Positions 23,354 to 34,685 of a stretch of 64,000 bases of DNA are shown here, piece by piece. Numbering within the stretch: the first letter of the stretch is position 1; each line of letters opens with the position of its first letter. A program made the translations under genes and the position numbers. The notes beneath the pieces are model-generated. The model was not told where the DNA came from and did not search any database. It worked only from the letters and a program-made list of their open reading frames with translations. The stretch lies in contig CM060731.1 in NCBI GenBank assembly GCA_030704615.1, forward strand, positions 82,130,756 to 82,194,755. The letters are read 5' to 3'. Origin of the DNA: Takakia lepidozioides. Taxonomy: Eukaryota; Streptophyta; Takakiopsida; Takakiales; Takakiaceae.

Positions 23354-23993
23354 TGTCACGGACATAGCCCAGAGGAACTTACCAAGAGTAAATACCAAAA
23401 GTTATCAAGTTACCATGTTATCATAAATTACCATAATTTACCATGATCTACCATGAATTACCATTAGTTTCCAAATAATCGAGAGTTTATCAAATTACCG
23501 AGAGTAACTTGAGAAACTGCTCAGGAAGTTTCATTTGGAAGAAACTTCTCCATCAAGATACCTCATTTGCTTAAGGAAACTTCTCCATCAAGAAACCTTT
23601 GTTTAACCTTGAAAACTCATCCATCAAGAAACCTCCATTGGGGAAGCTTCTCAGGGAACTTCCTAGTAGCCAGTATATATAGGAGGCGAGATTGGACACT
23701 CTTTAGTTTCGCCAACACAAGTTCAAGCTACTCTTGTTTCCAGTTCCAGTACTCCAGTTCAGCTTCCAGTACTCTAGCCTAGTTTCCAGTATCTGGCGCT
23801 CTAGTTCAGTTTCCAGCATTCCAGTATTCAAGTCGAGTTCCAGTATCTTGTACTCTTGTTCATTGTTATAAAGATCATCTTGATTCATGTTTACTCATCA
23901 TGCATTCGGCCACGCCGACCTTAACTTCTTGTCTAATCTTGTACCTCTAGTCCGATCTCTTGTTTGTGTTCAGTCATGTTCTCGTCCTTGACA
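23354..23993 (+). repeat. 5' LTR of the interrupted Ty3/gypsy element
   Basis: Starts TGTCACGGACATAGCCCAGA and ends CTCGTCCTTGACA, so TG...CA, 640 bp. The left flank is CAACA (23349-23353). The inverse complement of the same LTR, diverged mostly by transitions, lies at 49782-50410 with flank TGTTG, which is CAACA in reverse. Confidence 0.85.
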
Positions 23994-26900
23994 ATGTGGT
24001 GAAACTAAAGTTTGTTCCTTAGTTAGTCAAGATGGAAGGCACATTTGCGGAAATTGTCGCCACCTTACAAAGTTTTCAGCTCCAGATGCAAGAACTTCGT
24101 ACCTCTACCGTCCAGTTACAAGCTGATCAGTCTCAAGATCTTGACAACGCTCTCCACAATTTGCAACAACAAATTTCAGAGTTAAAGGAGTCGAACAATG
24201 GATCTTCAACTATATGAGTCCCTAATGCAACAGCTCCTACTACAACGGTTCCTCTTCAACAGATTACGAGAGAACCAAATATTAGCATGCCCGAGAAATT
24301 TGATGGGACGAGATCAAGATTTCATGGTTTTGTTCAACAAGTATGACTGTTCCTACGACTACATCCACAACGCTACCCCGATGAAGGTATTCAAGTGGGA
24401 TTCGTAGGCACCCTTCTATCAGGCACTGTGGTTTGCACCGCTATTAGAAAAAAAAATTCGCATTCCGAGTTCACTGTAACGTTTGGAGAGAATGATAGAG
24501 AGAGAGTTGTAGAGACAAAGATGCGAAATCTTCGATAAAGAGCACGTCCTGCTTCCGTTTATGCTGCCACCAAATTTCGACAACTTGCGTGCGACCTCGA
24601 CTGGAATGAGAAGAGCCTCATTAGTCAGTTTCGATGTGGACTAAAGAATGATGTAAAAGATTTGTTGCTGACAATGCCAAACGTGAACACACTGAGCGAA
24701 TTCATCACCCAAGTCATTGCATGCGATAATCGTTTGTTCGAAAGACGTCAAGAGAAGCAATCTGGATGGTCGACGACGCATCATGCCACTGCTACTACGG
24801 CACCAAACACAACGATCCATCAGACATCCGGTAATGATCATATGCAGATTGATGTTGTCCGATTCAAGCCATTGACGTCACAAGAAAAACAAAGACGACG
24901 CTTGAATGGATTATGCCTCTATTGCGGAGAAGAAGATCACATAACGTCTAACTGCCCCAACAAGAGAAGATTCAAAGCTCGAGACGCAACTCAAGTATTC
25001 GATACGAGGATGTTGGAAAACGAAGATGTTCAGTTACAGTAGGGACCATGCGGCTGGACATCACAAATTTCTCACAGAAAAAATATCTCTTTCTACCTCT
25101 AGACCTTGCACCTTGCTTCACAGTTCCGGTAAAAATCAGAATGCAAAATCGAGATATCTCTATAGAAGCACTTTTGGACTTAGGGGCTTCAGCATGTTTT
25201 ATTGACAAAAACTTTGCGAAGCAATACAATTTAACGTTCGTAAAGAAAAAACTATCGGCCCCCGTTAAAGTCATCGATGGACGACCGTTATCATTAGTAA
25301 ATGTTGACCATGAAACTCGACCACTTGAAGTGAAGCTTAAAGATCAAGCATCACATATTGTTTTCAACGTCATCCAGTCTCCAACGAATCTTGTGATCAT
25401 TGGACTTCCCTGGTTCGTACTTCACAATCCTGACATCGACTAGCGATCATGAAAAATTTCTGCAAGACTAAAATGTAGAAATATCAAAGGTATTCAACCC
25501 CTGTTCCTTGGAGCTAGAGCTTTTATGAGAGCTACCAAAAAAGATGTGGCATTTGCACTTTATGCGACTCCGATCAAGACCATAACAGACAAGGGTACTT
25601 CAACATTACCCACTCAATATCAAGATTTCAAGGATGTCTTCGAGAAGAAAAATGCAGATATATTGTCAGAACACCGACCTTATGATTGTGCAATTGAGTT
25701 ACAAGAAGGAGCCCAACCACCATTTGGCCCAATCTATAACTTATCCCAGACGGAGTTGGCTGCATTATGTGAATACATTGATGAAAATTTGTCGAAGAAC
25801 TTCATCCGACATTCAAAATCACATGCGGGGGCGCCTATCTTGTTTGTGAAAAAGAAGGACGGATCATTACGCACGTGTGTAGACTATCGCGGTCTCAACA
25901 AAGTCATAATTAAGAATCGTTATCTGTTGCCACTGATTTCTGGACTTCTCGACCAGCTGGGACGAGCCAAGATTTTTACCAAAATTAACTTGAGATGAGC
26001 TTATAACCTTGTACGGATAAAAGAATGAGACGAATGGAAAACAACTTTTCGAACAAAGTATGGACATTTTGAATACATTGTTATGCATTTCGGTCTTACA
26101 AAAGCTCCAGTAATTTTCCAACATAGATGAATGACATATTTTGAGAATTTTTAGATGACTTTGTAGTCATCTATTTGGACGACATCTTGATATTTTCACA
26201 GAATGAAGAAGAACATGACCGCCATGTACGCCTTGTCCTTGATAAATTAAGAGAAAGATGATTATATGTCAAGTTAAAAAAATGTCTTTTCCATCAATCT
26301 GATGTCGAATTTCTGGGCTACATTATTTGCGACAAATGCGTCTTTATGGATCAGAAGAAAATACAAACCATCATCGAGTGAATTAAACCAACTTCGGTCC
26401 GAGATGTACAATGTTTTCTAGGATTTGCAAATTTCTATAGAATCTTCATCAAGGACTATTCCAAAATTGCTGCACCATTGACACAACTCACAGGGAATGA
26501 CAAATTTGTATGGGACGAGAAGGCTGACCAAACATTTGAAAAGTTGAAACAGATATTTACAAAGGCTCCAATATTGGTACATGCAGACCTATCTAAACCA
26601 TTCTTTTTTGAAGCAGATGCATCGGATTTTGCACTTGACGCTGTACTCTCTCAACACGGTACGGATGGCCAACTTCACCATGTTGGTTTTCGTTCTCACA
26701 AATTTTCCGCTGCGGAGATCAATTATGAAATCCATGACAAAAAACTTCTGGCGATTATCGATGCTTTTGAAGAGTGGTGTCATTTATTGGAGGGAGCTAA
26801 ACATCAAGTCACTGTCTACACCGATCACAAAAACCTCGAGTATTTTATGAGTGCTCGTGTTTTGAATCGACGTCAAGCGAGATGGAGTATGTCCCTAGCA

Positions 26901-27702
26901 AGGTTTGATTTTGTTATTATCTACATCTTCAAGGAAAACCAGATGCTCTTTCTCGACGATCGTATCTTGCGCCAAAAAAATGGGACACAGTTTTCGACCA
27001 ACAGAAATCCATCATCTTAAAACCAGCAAATCTCCAATTGAATATGTTATCTATGTCCACCTATGACGATGCAGAGATTATAAAGGAGATTCAGGAAGCA
27101 CTGAAGAACGACCAATTTGCTAAAACACTACGAAGTCAACTAAAGCAACCCCAAGACCACCCACATGTTACGAACGATTTCGAATTCAAAGATGACTTAT
27201 TTTACTTCAAGGGACTTCTTTATGTACCTCCAGGACCTATACGACTTCGAATTCTTCAAACAGGTCATGATTTTTTGGCTGTAGGACATTTCGGCTTCAA
27301 CAAAACAATGGAACTGATATCCAGGGACTATTGCCGGCCGCAGATGTAGAAACTCGTGAAAGAGTTTATAAAATCTTGCGATACGTGTGCTAGAGCGAAT
27401 GGACCACGACATCGACCTTACAGTCTTCTTCAACCATTACCCATTCCCAAGGGTCCATGGTCGTCCATGTCTATGGACTTTATTACGGACCTTCCAATTT
27501 CCAAGATCCGATTCCATCCTTGTTATTGTGGATCGTTTTAAGAAGATGACACATTTCATTCCATGTAATAAGACGGTTATAGGCGAGGAAACTGCAAGAC
27601 TCTTCCTCAACAATATCTACCGCATTCATGGACTCCCGAAGGACATCATATCTGATTGAGGACCACAGTTGATATCGAATTTCTGGAGGGGATTATTTCA
27701 CA
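23994..27702 (+). mobile_element. Ty3/gypsy 5' half: gag, protease, RT, RNase H, integrase core (decayed)
   Basis: Order on the plus strand: gag from 24032 with a CCHC knuckle (CLYCGEEDHITSNC, about 24920); protease with LLDLGASACFIDK (about 25170; the usual DSG reads DLG); RT from 25525 ([20 protein letters not shown]) and [10 protein letters not shown] near 26170; RNase H (FEADASDFALDAVLSQ, YTDHKNLEYFM); integrase zinc region and core (GPWSSMSMDFITDLP, GLPKDIISD followed by a stop). Many stops and frameshifts. The integrase breaks off at TTCACA (27697-27702) where an unrelated element begins; the rest of the integrase is at 51.83 kb in the opposite orientation. Confidence 0.88.
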
Positions 27703-28127
27703 AACCTTTTTTAATTAATTCTGGACTTTTGACTTAAATCCGGACTAAACTTAATATATATTTGTATTAAATTTAATTGAAATATTAATAATATCATGGT
27801 GTAATGTGTGATTGAACTTTGTGAAGTTTCAGGTGATGTCATACTTCTTTTCAAAATGTGTCATAGACTTGACATTGAAGTGCTCAATATGAAGTAGCAG
27901 TATTGAACAATTCATTGAACATCCACTTGGAAAAGTTGAATAAAGTAATATTCCATTGCAGGTCATCATGATAAACAAATGGGTCGCATCGAACATGGGC
28001 CAAACTCGTACTCTACCATACTCGATACAACTTGCTAGTAATTTTATTGATTGAATCTTCATATGAAGCACAATGTTCACATACCACGCCATTGGAATGA
28101 ATCATGTTTTGGATGTGACAATGGCAG
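27703..28127. mobile_element. Left end of a third element inserted in the gypsy integrase
   Basis: Begins AACCTTTTTTAATTAATTCT immediately after the gypsy TTCACA. The other end, CACTATTTTAACTAATTCTG, begins at 51829 immediately after TGTGAA, the complement of TTCACA. The two ends share TTTTaAyTAATTCTGGACTT, so they look like terminal inverted repeats. The interior is AT-rich and I see no transposase, so the class is open. The inner limit of the feature is arbitrary. Confidence 0.55.
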
Positions 28128-29060
28128 TAAAATATTAGAATAGCATGAAACATTCGGAAGAGGTACTAGGGTAGTACAATAAGGTTTGGGGTGTAACTAG
28201 AGAGAAGTGTAATAAGGTTTGGGTTTATAGTAAGGGTAAGGGTTTAGGGTTTGGATTTAGGGTACAAAAAGACAAACAAATATGATGGACTCACACTCGG
28301 TAGAATTAAGACATGGTTGAGGAATTTGATATCCATGTAATCATTCTATCATACCTTATCCAACAAAAGAAAATATTAAAAGAGCATGAAACATTGAAAA
28401 GATGTAACATGATAGTACAATAAGATTTGGAGTGTAACTAGGGTAGTACACTAAAGTTATTGGTTTATGGTAAGATTAATGGTTTAGGGGTGATGGTAAA
28501 AGTAGGGTTTTCGGTTTGTCAGGTTTAAGAACACTATTGGACAAACAAATATGGAAGACTCACAGTCGCTAGAACTTGGTGTGTGTTAGAAGGATAAAAA
28601 ATAAAATAAAAAATGAATAAACAAATATTATGGAAGAGTCATTGGGCCGGAGAAGTATTTAGATTGAGGATTCGTCCTTGGAACCTGGTATTAAGATACA
28701 TATGGTTATGGTATGGATATTTCATTCCCATTTGCAAGGGAAGGGTAAGGGTTTAGACGTAACAATGGCGTAGGGTTTTGTTTAGGGTTCCCGACGAGGG
28801 TTTAGGGTTTGGGTTGAAGGCAGAAATGGTGAGCATACATGCCGGAAGACTCGCACTCACTACAACTTAGTGTTGTTAGTAAGGTAGTACTAAGCAAAAT
28901 AAAAATGAAGAACCTAATATTATGGAAGTGTAGTCATTGCATCGGACAAGTATTTATATGAAAGACTCGTCCAGACTTCGCTAGAACTTAGTGTTGTTAG
29001 TAGGGTACTAGTAAGCAAAAAAAAAAAGAATAACCTAATATTGTGGACAAGTATTTAAAT
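28128..29060. repeat. Imperfect tandem repeats with telomere-like TTTAGGG words
   Basis: Units of roughly 240 bp near 28130 and 28370 share GCATGAAACATT, GTGTAACTAG, GACAAACAAATATG and ACTCACA words. Units near 28850 and 28970 share AACTTAGTGTTGTTAGTA and CCTAATATT. The first array includes GGTTTAGGGTTTGG (about 28240) and a second cluster lies at 28740-28820 (TTTAGGGTTC, GGGTTTAGGGTTTGGG), close to the plant telomere repeat TTTAGGG but irregular. Confidence 0.6.
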
Positions 29061-29234
29061 GAAAGACTCATCGTTGGAACCTGGACCTAGTATTAAGATG
29101 TAACATAGAAAGCAAACTGTAACATGCCTAAAGTTTGCATGTCAATCCAAAACAAAGAAAAAAGCTAGCGCAAATATGAAGGGAGAAGACATTTCGATAA
29201 CCATAATGGTTATGGTTATGGCTATGGTTACGGT

Positions 29235-29560
29235 ATGAATAGATTTGGAAAGAAAATGGCGTTATATAACGACTTTTGGGAAGCGCTGGATCTCATGGGA
29301 GAAAATGGATCTGAAGAAAACATGAGAGAGGATAAAAAGTCAGACCACCAAATAAAAACTATGAGAAATAAAAATTGCTTAAAATTTGAACAACGGAAAA
29401 GGACATGTGAAATTCCCTCTTAAACCAGGGCCAAAGATGAGAAGTATGAAAATGAAATGAAATGAAAATTTGGTGCAGGAAAGTCGTAGAGCTTAGAGGG
29501 AAAATGGAGGAAAACCTCATAGAAAAAACTTGAGGACTGGCAAATTGAAAAATTGTATGT
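29235..29560 (-). repeat. LINE 3'-end relics, two copies
   Basis: GTTATATAACGACTTTTGGG near 29260 and (GAAAT)n followed by TTGGTGCAGGAAAGTCGTAG (29449-29490) are decayed minus-strand versions of the LINE tail seen at 12.78 kb (GAAATGAAATGGTGCTTTAT). No coding part is preserved. Confidence 0.4.
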
Positions 29561-30158
29561 CAACAACGATTGAGTAAGGCTCCTCCTAGTGGGAGACTTC
29601 AGTGGGAGAATTGGTTATGCGAAAAGCAAGTCCAATGTTTCAGAGAAGGACTGGAAATGGGCTATTTTCTTCCGTTGTTAAAAACCTCTTTGACCGAATT
29701 TGAAGACTCCAGTGGTCGTGCCCGCCCATTTTGTTCTTGTGATCTATATGTTATGTAGGCGAAACTCCCCTACATGGTCATCTTTGTTGACCAAGACGTA
29801 CAGCAGGCCAACATCCAACAAACCAGAAACAAAGGACGAGAACGTCCACTAGACATTCGAGGTTCAGTGCGACATAAGAAGATAACAAAAAGGATCCCCA
29901 AACGCAAACAAGAAGGGCCATATAGAGAAGAAAATTTTATTTTTTAAATCGAAGTACTGGAGTTGACCTCAACAATATGTCCTTGGTCTGGAACTTGCTC
30001 GCACGACTTGTTTTCTGACTAACGATTAGCCTCCTCCAAATTAGTGCGCGCCTTCACTGCTTCGGCGGCAGTAATTCTCTTAGTGCTATTCATTGTCGTA
30101 TTTTTTCGTGGAGGCATTGTCCGCACAACATTGTTCACACAACATTGTTCACGTGGAT

Positions 30159-30497
30159 CTATTGAGAAGGATCTGACGAGTTATACTCCCAAAGTTTTGA
30201 CCAACAGTCCCTGTACCTTTCCAAGTCTGTTGGGTTACCACCTTTTCTCGGTCTCCACCACTCCACCTTCACCTTCTTAAAATTAGGATCCTCCCTTTCG
30301 CGGATCACGTCAGATATTGCCACCCCCATCCAGACCGGGCACGTACTTGGGTCATAAGGGCGAACGAGCACAAAAAAACCTTTCTCAATATCTTTGAACG
30401 GATTCAGGGATATTCTTGGTCGCTCACACCTCGGGCCACAGTAAGGTTCTAGGATTTCATCCTCTTCTTCCACATCCGGCAATATATGTGGATGCAC
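30159..30497 (-). CDS. Unrecognised ORF with a WMGV...VEWWRP segment
   Basis: A 112-codon minus-strand frame with acidic N-terminus (DVEEEDEILEPYCGPRC), then FFVLVRPYDPSTCPVWMGVA and VKVEWWRPRKGGN and a final RYRDCWSKLWEY. The pattern of a W(M/I)G strand followed by a V.W(W/Y).P strand resembles the BAH/chromo-like beta barrels found at the ends of some transposon proteins, and a similar pattern occurs at 45517-45765. No partner exons were identified. Probably a transposon remnant rather than a host gene. Confidence 0.3.
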   Translation of the reverse strand: MHPHILPDVEEEDEILEPYCGPRCERPRISLNPFKDIEKGFFVLVRPYDPSTCPVWMGVAISDVIREREDPNFKKVKVEWWRPRKGGNPTDLERYRDCWSKLWEYNSSDPSQ

Positions 30498-30888
30498 CCG
30501 CTCAAATTGGCTCGTGCATTATCATCAAGAACCGGAGCAAAGATGGTACACGGAAGAGTGAACAGCCGCACATCGTCACTTTGAGTCGCTCCAATATTCT
30601 TAAACATAGCATAAGTAGATTCCTCTCTTCAGAACTACTGCACTAGGCGCTCATATTCAGCATGGAACGCCGGCAAGAAACTCACATGCATCAATAGCAT
30701 GTATGTAGATATTAAATACATAACAGGAAAAAAGAAAAAACAGAAATAAAAGTAAGCAACCAAGACATGATATGAATTTACTTACAATCTAGACATCCAA
30801 TTGAGATGCTCCATCTGCAACAGTTAGTTCAAATCGTTGCTCCACCTGACTACGGACTCCACAACCACAACAATGGTAGCTTTTTCAA

Positions 30889-30974
30889 TGTCGTGCGCAT
30901 ACATATCGCTACACAACTACATCGTTGTCCAAACCACACCACACATATATGCACAATAAAGTAGTCTACCACAA
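30889..30974. repeat. 86-bp direct repeat A, outer copy
   Basis: Nearly identical to 31337-31423 (both contain ACATATCGCTACACAACTAC and end GTAGTCTACCACAA). The two copies bracket the left 360-bp repeat. The inner copy abuts CGCCCCCC (31424 onward), which reads on the minus strand as a polypurine tract followed by TGTGGTAG, so repeat A looks like the start of a minus-strand LTR. Confidence 0.75.
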
Positions 30975-31423
30975 TGAAAAGAAAGCTAACAAATGACACT
31001 GCTCTCCACACAAGAAACAATGTGAAATCCAAAACCATCACTCTTTAAAACAGTAGTCGAGCCAGGGGCACCCCAAGCTATGGGGACTCCACCCCACAAC
31101 AACCTACACTCCCATCATGAGTACACTCAGATCTAAACGCACACAGGAGCTCGGTCGCGCAGGCTCAACTCGAGAGAGATGAGCTGCGCGACTGCCGCTC
31201 TCGTGAAGATAAGACGGACCAGGTGTCAAACTAAACTTGACACCTGATTTAACACTTGACCTAAATCCAAGTGTTAAATACAAATAACTAGTTTTATGCT
31301 AGCTGTTTTCACACTGTGCTTATTTAACTTGACAGCTGTCATGCGCATACATATCGCTACACAACTACATCGTTGTCCAAACCACACCACACATATATGC
31401 ACAATAAAGTAGTCTACCACAAT
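30975..31423 (-). repeat. Left (3') terminal repeat of the methyltransferase retroelement
   Basis: Contains the 360-bp repeat 30975-31334, which matches 42573-42932 with two differences. In minus-strand orientation the 360-bp unit starts TGTCAAGTTAAATAAG and ends CTTTCTTTTCA (TG...CA). Including inner repeat A, the unit would be about 448 bp, starting TGTGGTAG right after a GGGGGGCG purine tract and ending TTTTCA. Inner repeat A is absent from the right copy, so the exact LTR limits are unresolved. Confidence 0.6.
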
Positions 31424-31680
31424 CGCCCCCCTAGCTGGTGGATAGGTCCCTCTACCTCCAGATAGCTACAAGACGTAATAGCCATAGCCGTACTAAGTCC
31501 TCTATCACTGTCCCTATCGTACTCAAACTCTATAGACCAAGAGGCCGGGTACAAGAATAGCCCCATCGTTAGTCGCCGTCTTGCAATCTGTGAACTTGAG
31601 CCAGGACTTCGTGTATTCAAGGTCTCATGTAGCTGGGCCTTGCGTTGCTTGTTAGCCTCCCATGGTTGTATCCACTCCCA

Positions 31681-34674
31681 CTATCCAATGCATTGTGGAC
31701 ATAACCAATCCCCATCTGGAACCATCTCAAGAGGTGGAGTCAAGCACCCCATATGCCAACCTCTAGAGCATCGATCACACACCAGCATGGTGGCTGCCCC
31801 TTTAGCAGACCCACACAACATGCACCTCAAACCTGCAGATACCACTGCCAGGTTTGGGTCAATCCTGCCATCGACATTCGGAAGGTGACATGGCGCACAA
31901 TTACGCACATGGTCCTTCCAAGTTATGCCATCCCGACCCTCCAAGACCAAGACGCCTGAGGGCAAGACCTCTCGAACCCTCAAAATAACACGTCCTGCAG
32001 TCACATCCAGGGTCGTAGGAGCAGTCTGCTGCAGATAGACATAGTCACCAGGGTTGAATCTCCGAACCCCAGGACGATAGCCCCCACCACGTATGGTAGC
32101 ATACCTCAACGTATCACGGTGTTGTGCAATGGCAAGGTTCTCGAAAGCCATGGGCATGACTCTCTTGAACAACTCTGCACGCTGCTCACATGCACGTGCC
32201 CACACGTCCGGATCGTCAAGGTTAAGAACTGTAGCAGCTTCTCTGCGAATGGATGTAGGCAAATCCGGCTCTCGGCCAAAGAGAAGAAAGTATGGTGAGA
32301 AGGAGGCAAGTGATGCTTGCTTGCTGAACCTGTAGCCCATGGCTAACCAGGGTAACTGAAGGTCCCAATCTCCTAGGTGTCCCTTCTGCAAGCCATACTT
32401 GCGCAAACCCCTCTTTACTGTCTGAACAACTCTCTCTGCCAAGCCATCGGCCTCAGGATGATCCCGAGAAGTGGTGCGGTGGTCTATCAAGGCCTTGTCA
32501 CACAAAGCCTGAAACTCCCCCAAGAACTCTCTCCCTTGGTCCGTGAGTACCTCAGCTGGAGCACCGAATCGGCTAAGCACACAATCCAAGAATGCATACG
32601 CAGCTCCCTCACTAGCCTTATCAGGCAATGGAACCAATTCAATCCACTTGGAGAAGTGCTCCACCATCACCAACACGTACTTGTTGTGGCGCATGGTCAG
32701 TGGCAACGGCCCTGCGAAGTCAAGACTCCACCTGTAGCCCAATCCCATGATCGGAAGAGGGTGCAATTGTGGAGTAGGGGCGTTGAATGAAGCACGCACC
32801 CTGTCACACACCATGCACCTAGCCACAAATTGTTGCACCTCTGTGTGCATACCACGCCACCAATACTGCCCCTGCAGTAGGCTATGGGTGCGTCGCACCC
32901 CAAAATGCCCCAACTCCTCGTGGGCATGCCGCACTAACCGTGCCCGCTGTGTTGGGTGAGGCACAATCCTCACTCGACCATCCTCCCACACTCGGAGCAG
33001 GTGTGTCCCCTCCCACTTGAACCTCTTGGCTTGTTGTAGGATCCGATCCCTCTCCTTGGCAGTCACAGTGGCTGCCGTGTCTCCAGTGCGGAGGTAGTCC
33101 AACACAACTGAATCCTCATGTATATCTTTGGCGCCACCTTGCTCATTGCTGGCCTCCGGGTCCTCAGACACTTGATCTACAGTCATCCCTGTTGCAGGTC
33201 CAACCTGGCCTTCCGCTGCCAAGATACACAGAAATGCAGATGCATGCCATCCGGGCACCATCTCCTCGTCCGTCTCACCATGCCACCGAGCTCCAGTGTC
33301 ATCCTGCTGGCTCGTGCATGGATTGCGACTCAACCCATCTGCATTGCGATTGACCAAACCCGGTCGATGCACCACCTGAAAGTCATACTCTTGAAGGATG
33401 AGTGCCCACCGTGCAAGCTTCCCCGTAAGCTTGTCTGACTCCATCAACCACTTGAGTGGTTGGTGATCTGTGACAAGGGTGAAGAGATTGCCGTATAGAT
33501 AGCACCTGAAGTGTGCCACGGCCCACACTGCAGCTAAGCATTCTCCCTCATATGAGCTATACTTAGACTCTGCAGCATTGTTCGAGCGGCTAGCATAAGC
33601 CACTACAAACTCTCTTCCCTCATCATCCACCTGTGTGAGCACCGCTCCAAGCCCCAGCATGCTCCAATCTGTATGCAGCTGAAAAGGACGCCCCCTGATA
33701 GGTCGTCTCAAGATGGGCGCCGAGGTCAACCTCGCCTTGAGCTCTTGAAAAGCTTGTTCTTGCTCATCTTCCCACTGCCACTCCTGGTCCACCTTGGTCA
33801 GCTTGGTTAGAGCCTTTGCAATGGCACTAAATCCCTTAACAAACCGTCTGTAATAGTTTGCTAACCCCATGAAAGCTCGAACTCGGCTCACATCCGTGGG
33901 GCGTGGAACCTGTGCAATGGACTCTACCTTAGTCTGTTGTACCCCCAATCCTCCAGGATATATCATGTGACCCAGATACTCAATCTGGTTGTGGAAAAAC
34001 TTGCACTTGCCCGGATGTAACTTCAATCTGTGCGTCCTCAAACGCTCAAATACCCCCTGAAGGTGTCTCTCATGCTCCTCCACCGTAGCACTAAAGATGA
34101 TGATGTCATCTATGTAGCACCGAGCAAACTCCACCCCTGCTAGAATCCTGTCCATGACTCTTTGAAACTCAGCGGGAGCGTTTTTAAGCCCAAATGGTAA
34201 GAACCGCCACTGGTATAGGCAATCCTTCCCGTGCTCATTGATCCCCCAGAATGCCGTCTTTTGCTTATCCACCTCCTTGATTGGCAACTGGTGATATCCG
34301 GATCGTAAATCCAACGTGCTAAAGACCTTGGAATGCCCAATGGCATCAAAGATCTCCTCTGGTGTCGGCATGGCATACCTATCGGACTTGGTCTGATGAT
34401 TTACAGGCCGGTAATCACCGCACATACGTCTCTCCGTCCAATTGCCATAGACATCCTTCTTGGCTGGCATCACTGTGGCTGAAGCATACTCTCCACCAGA
34501 GAGCTCCACCAAACCTGCCTCCCAGAGATCTTGAGTCCTCATCTGAATCAAAGACCTCTCCATGTCACTGTATCTATAGGGTCTCCGAAATATTGGCGTG
34601 TCAGTGGCCAACTCAATACGGATCTCTTGACCCTTCAGTGCTCCCAAGTCTTTCAAACTGAAGGCAAAGCAATT
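31681..34674 (-). CDS. pol: Ty3/gypsy Pol: RT, RNase H, integrase, C-terminal PHD finger
   Basis: An uninterrupted frame of about 990 codons. Order by residue of the 991-aa frame: RT (1-240; FRRPYRYSDMERSLI, ARCYIDDIIIFS with the catalytic YIDD), RNase H (about 325-440; LHTDWSMLGLGAVLTQ, TDHQPLKWLM), integrase zinc region (HAHEELGHFG, CMVCDRV), integrase core with the D-D-E triad (SLDFAGP, TDQGREF, HPEADGLAER), a GPY/F-like stretch, and a PHD finger at about 941-989 with Cys-x2-Cys, CDRCSRGWHMGC and WLCPQC (C4HC3). PHD fingers bind histone H3 tails; most plant chromoviruses have a chromodomain in this place. The frame upstream of 34656 continues from the methyltransferase region (YRNCFAFSLKDLG) but is out of phase with it. 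No internal stop, so this part looks young. Confidence 0.95.
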   Translation of the reverse strand, partial: NCFAFSLKDLGALKGQEIRIELATDTPIFRRPYRYSDMERSLIQMRTQDLWEAGLVELSGGEYASATVMPAKKDVYGNWTERRMCGDYRPVNHQTKSDRYAMPTPEEIFDAIGHSKVFSTLDLRSGYHQLPIKEVDKQKTAFWGINEHGKDCLYQWRFLPFGLKNAPAEFQRVMDRILAGVEFARCYIDDIIIFSATVEEHERHLQGVFERLRTHRLKLHPGKCKFFHNQIEYLGHMIYPGGLGVQQTKVESIAQVPRPTDVSRVRAFMGLANYYRRFVKGFSAIAKALTKLTKVDQEWQWEDEQEQAFQELKARLTSAPILRRPIRGRPFQLHTDWSMLGLGAVLTQVDDEGREFVVAYASRSNNAAESKYSSYEGECLAAVWAVAHFRCYLYGNLFTLVTDHQPLKWLMESDKLTGKLARWALILQEYDFQVVHRPGLVNRNADGLSRNPCTSQQDDTGARWHGETDEEMVPGWHASAFLCILAAEGQVGPATGMTVDQVSEDPEASNEQGGAKDIHEDSVVLDYLRTGDTAATVTAKERDRILQQAKRFKWEGTHLLRVWEDGRVRIVPHPTQRARLVRHAHEELGHFGVRRTHSLLQGQYWWRGMHTEVQQFVARCMVCDRVRASFNAPTPQLHPLPIMGLGYRWSLDFAGPLPLTMRHNKYVLVMVEHFSKWIELVPLPDKASEGAAYAFLDCVLSRFGAPAEVLTDQGREFLGEFQALCDKALIDHRTTSRDHPEADGLAERVVQTVKRGLRKYGLQKGHLGDWDLQLPWLAMGYRFSKQASLASFSPYFLLFGREPDLPTSIRREAATVLNLDDPDVWARACEQRAELFKRVMPMAFENLAIAQHRDTLRYATIRGGGYRPGVRRFNPGDYVYLQQTAPTTLDVTAGRVILRVREVLPSGVLVLEGRDGITWKDHVRNCAPCHLPNVDGRIDPNLAVVSAGLRCMLCGSAKGAATMLVCDRCSRGWHMGCLTPPLEMVPDGDWLCPQCIG

Positions 34675-34685
34675 CCTGTAAACCC

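Noticed and set aside
24032-27659. A functional gypsy element at 24-27.7 kb
   Set aside because: Many in-frame stops, the protease active site reads DLG, and the integrase is broken.
28128-29060. A CRISPR array or chromosome end
   Set aside because: Repeat units are long and irregular without uniform spacers, the context is eukaryotic, and the TTTAGGG words are sparse and internal.
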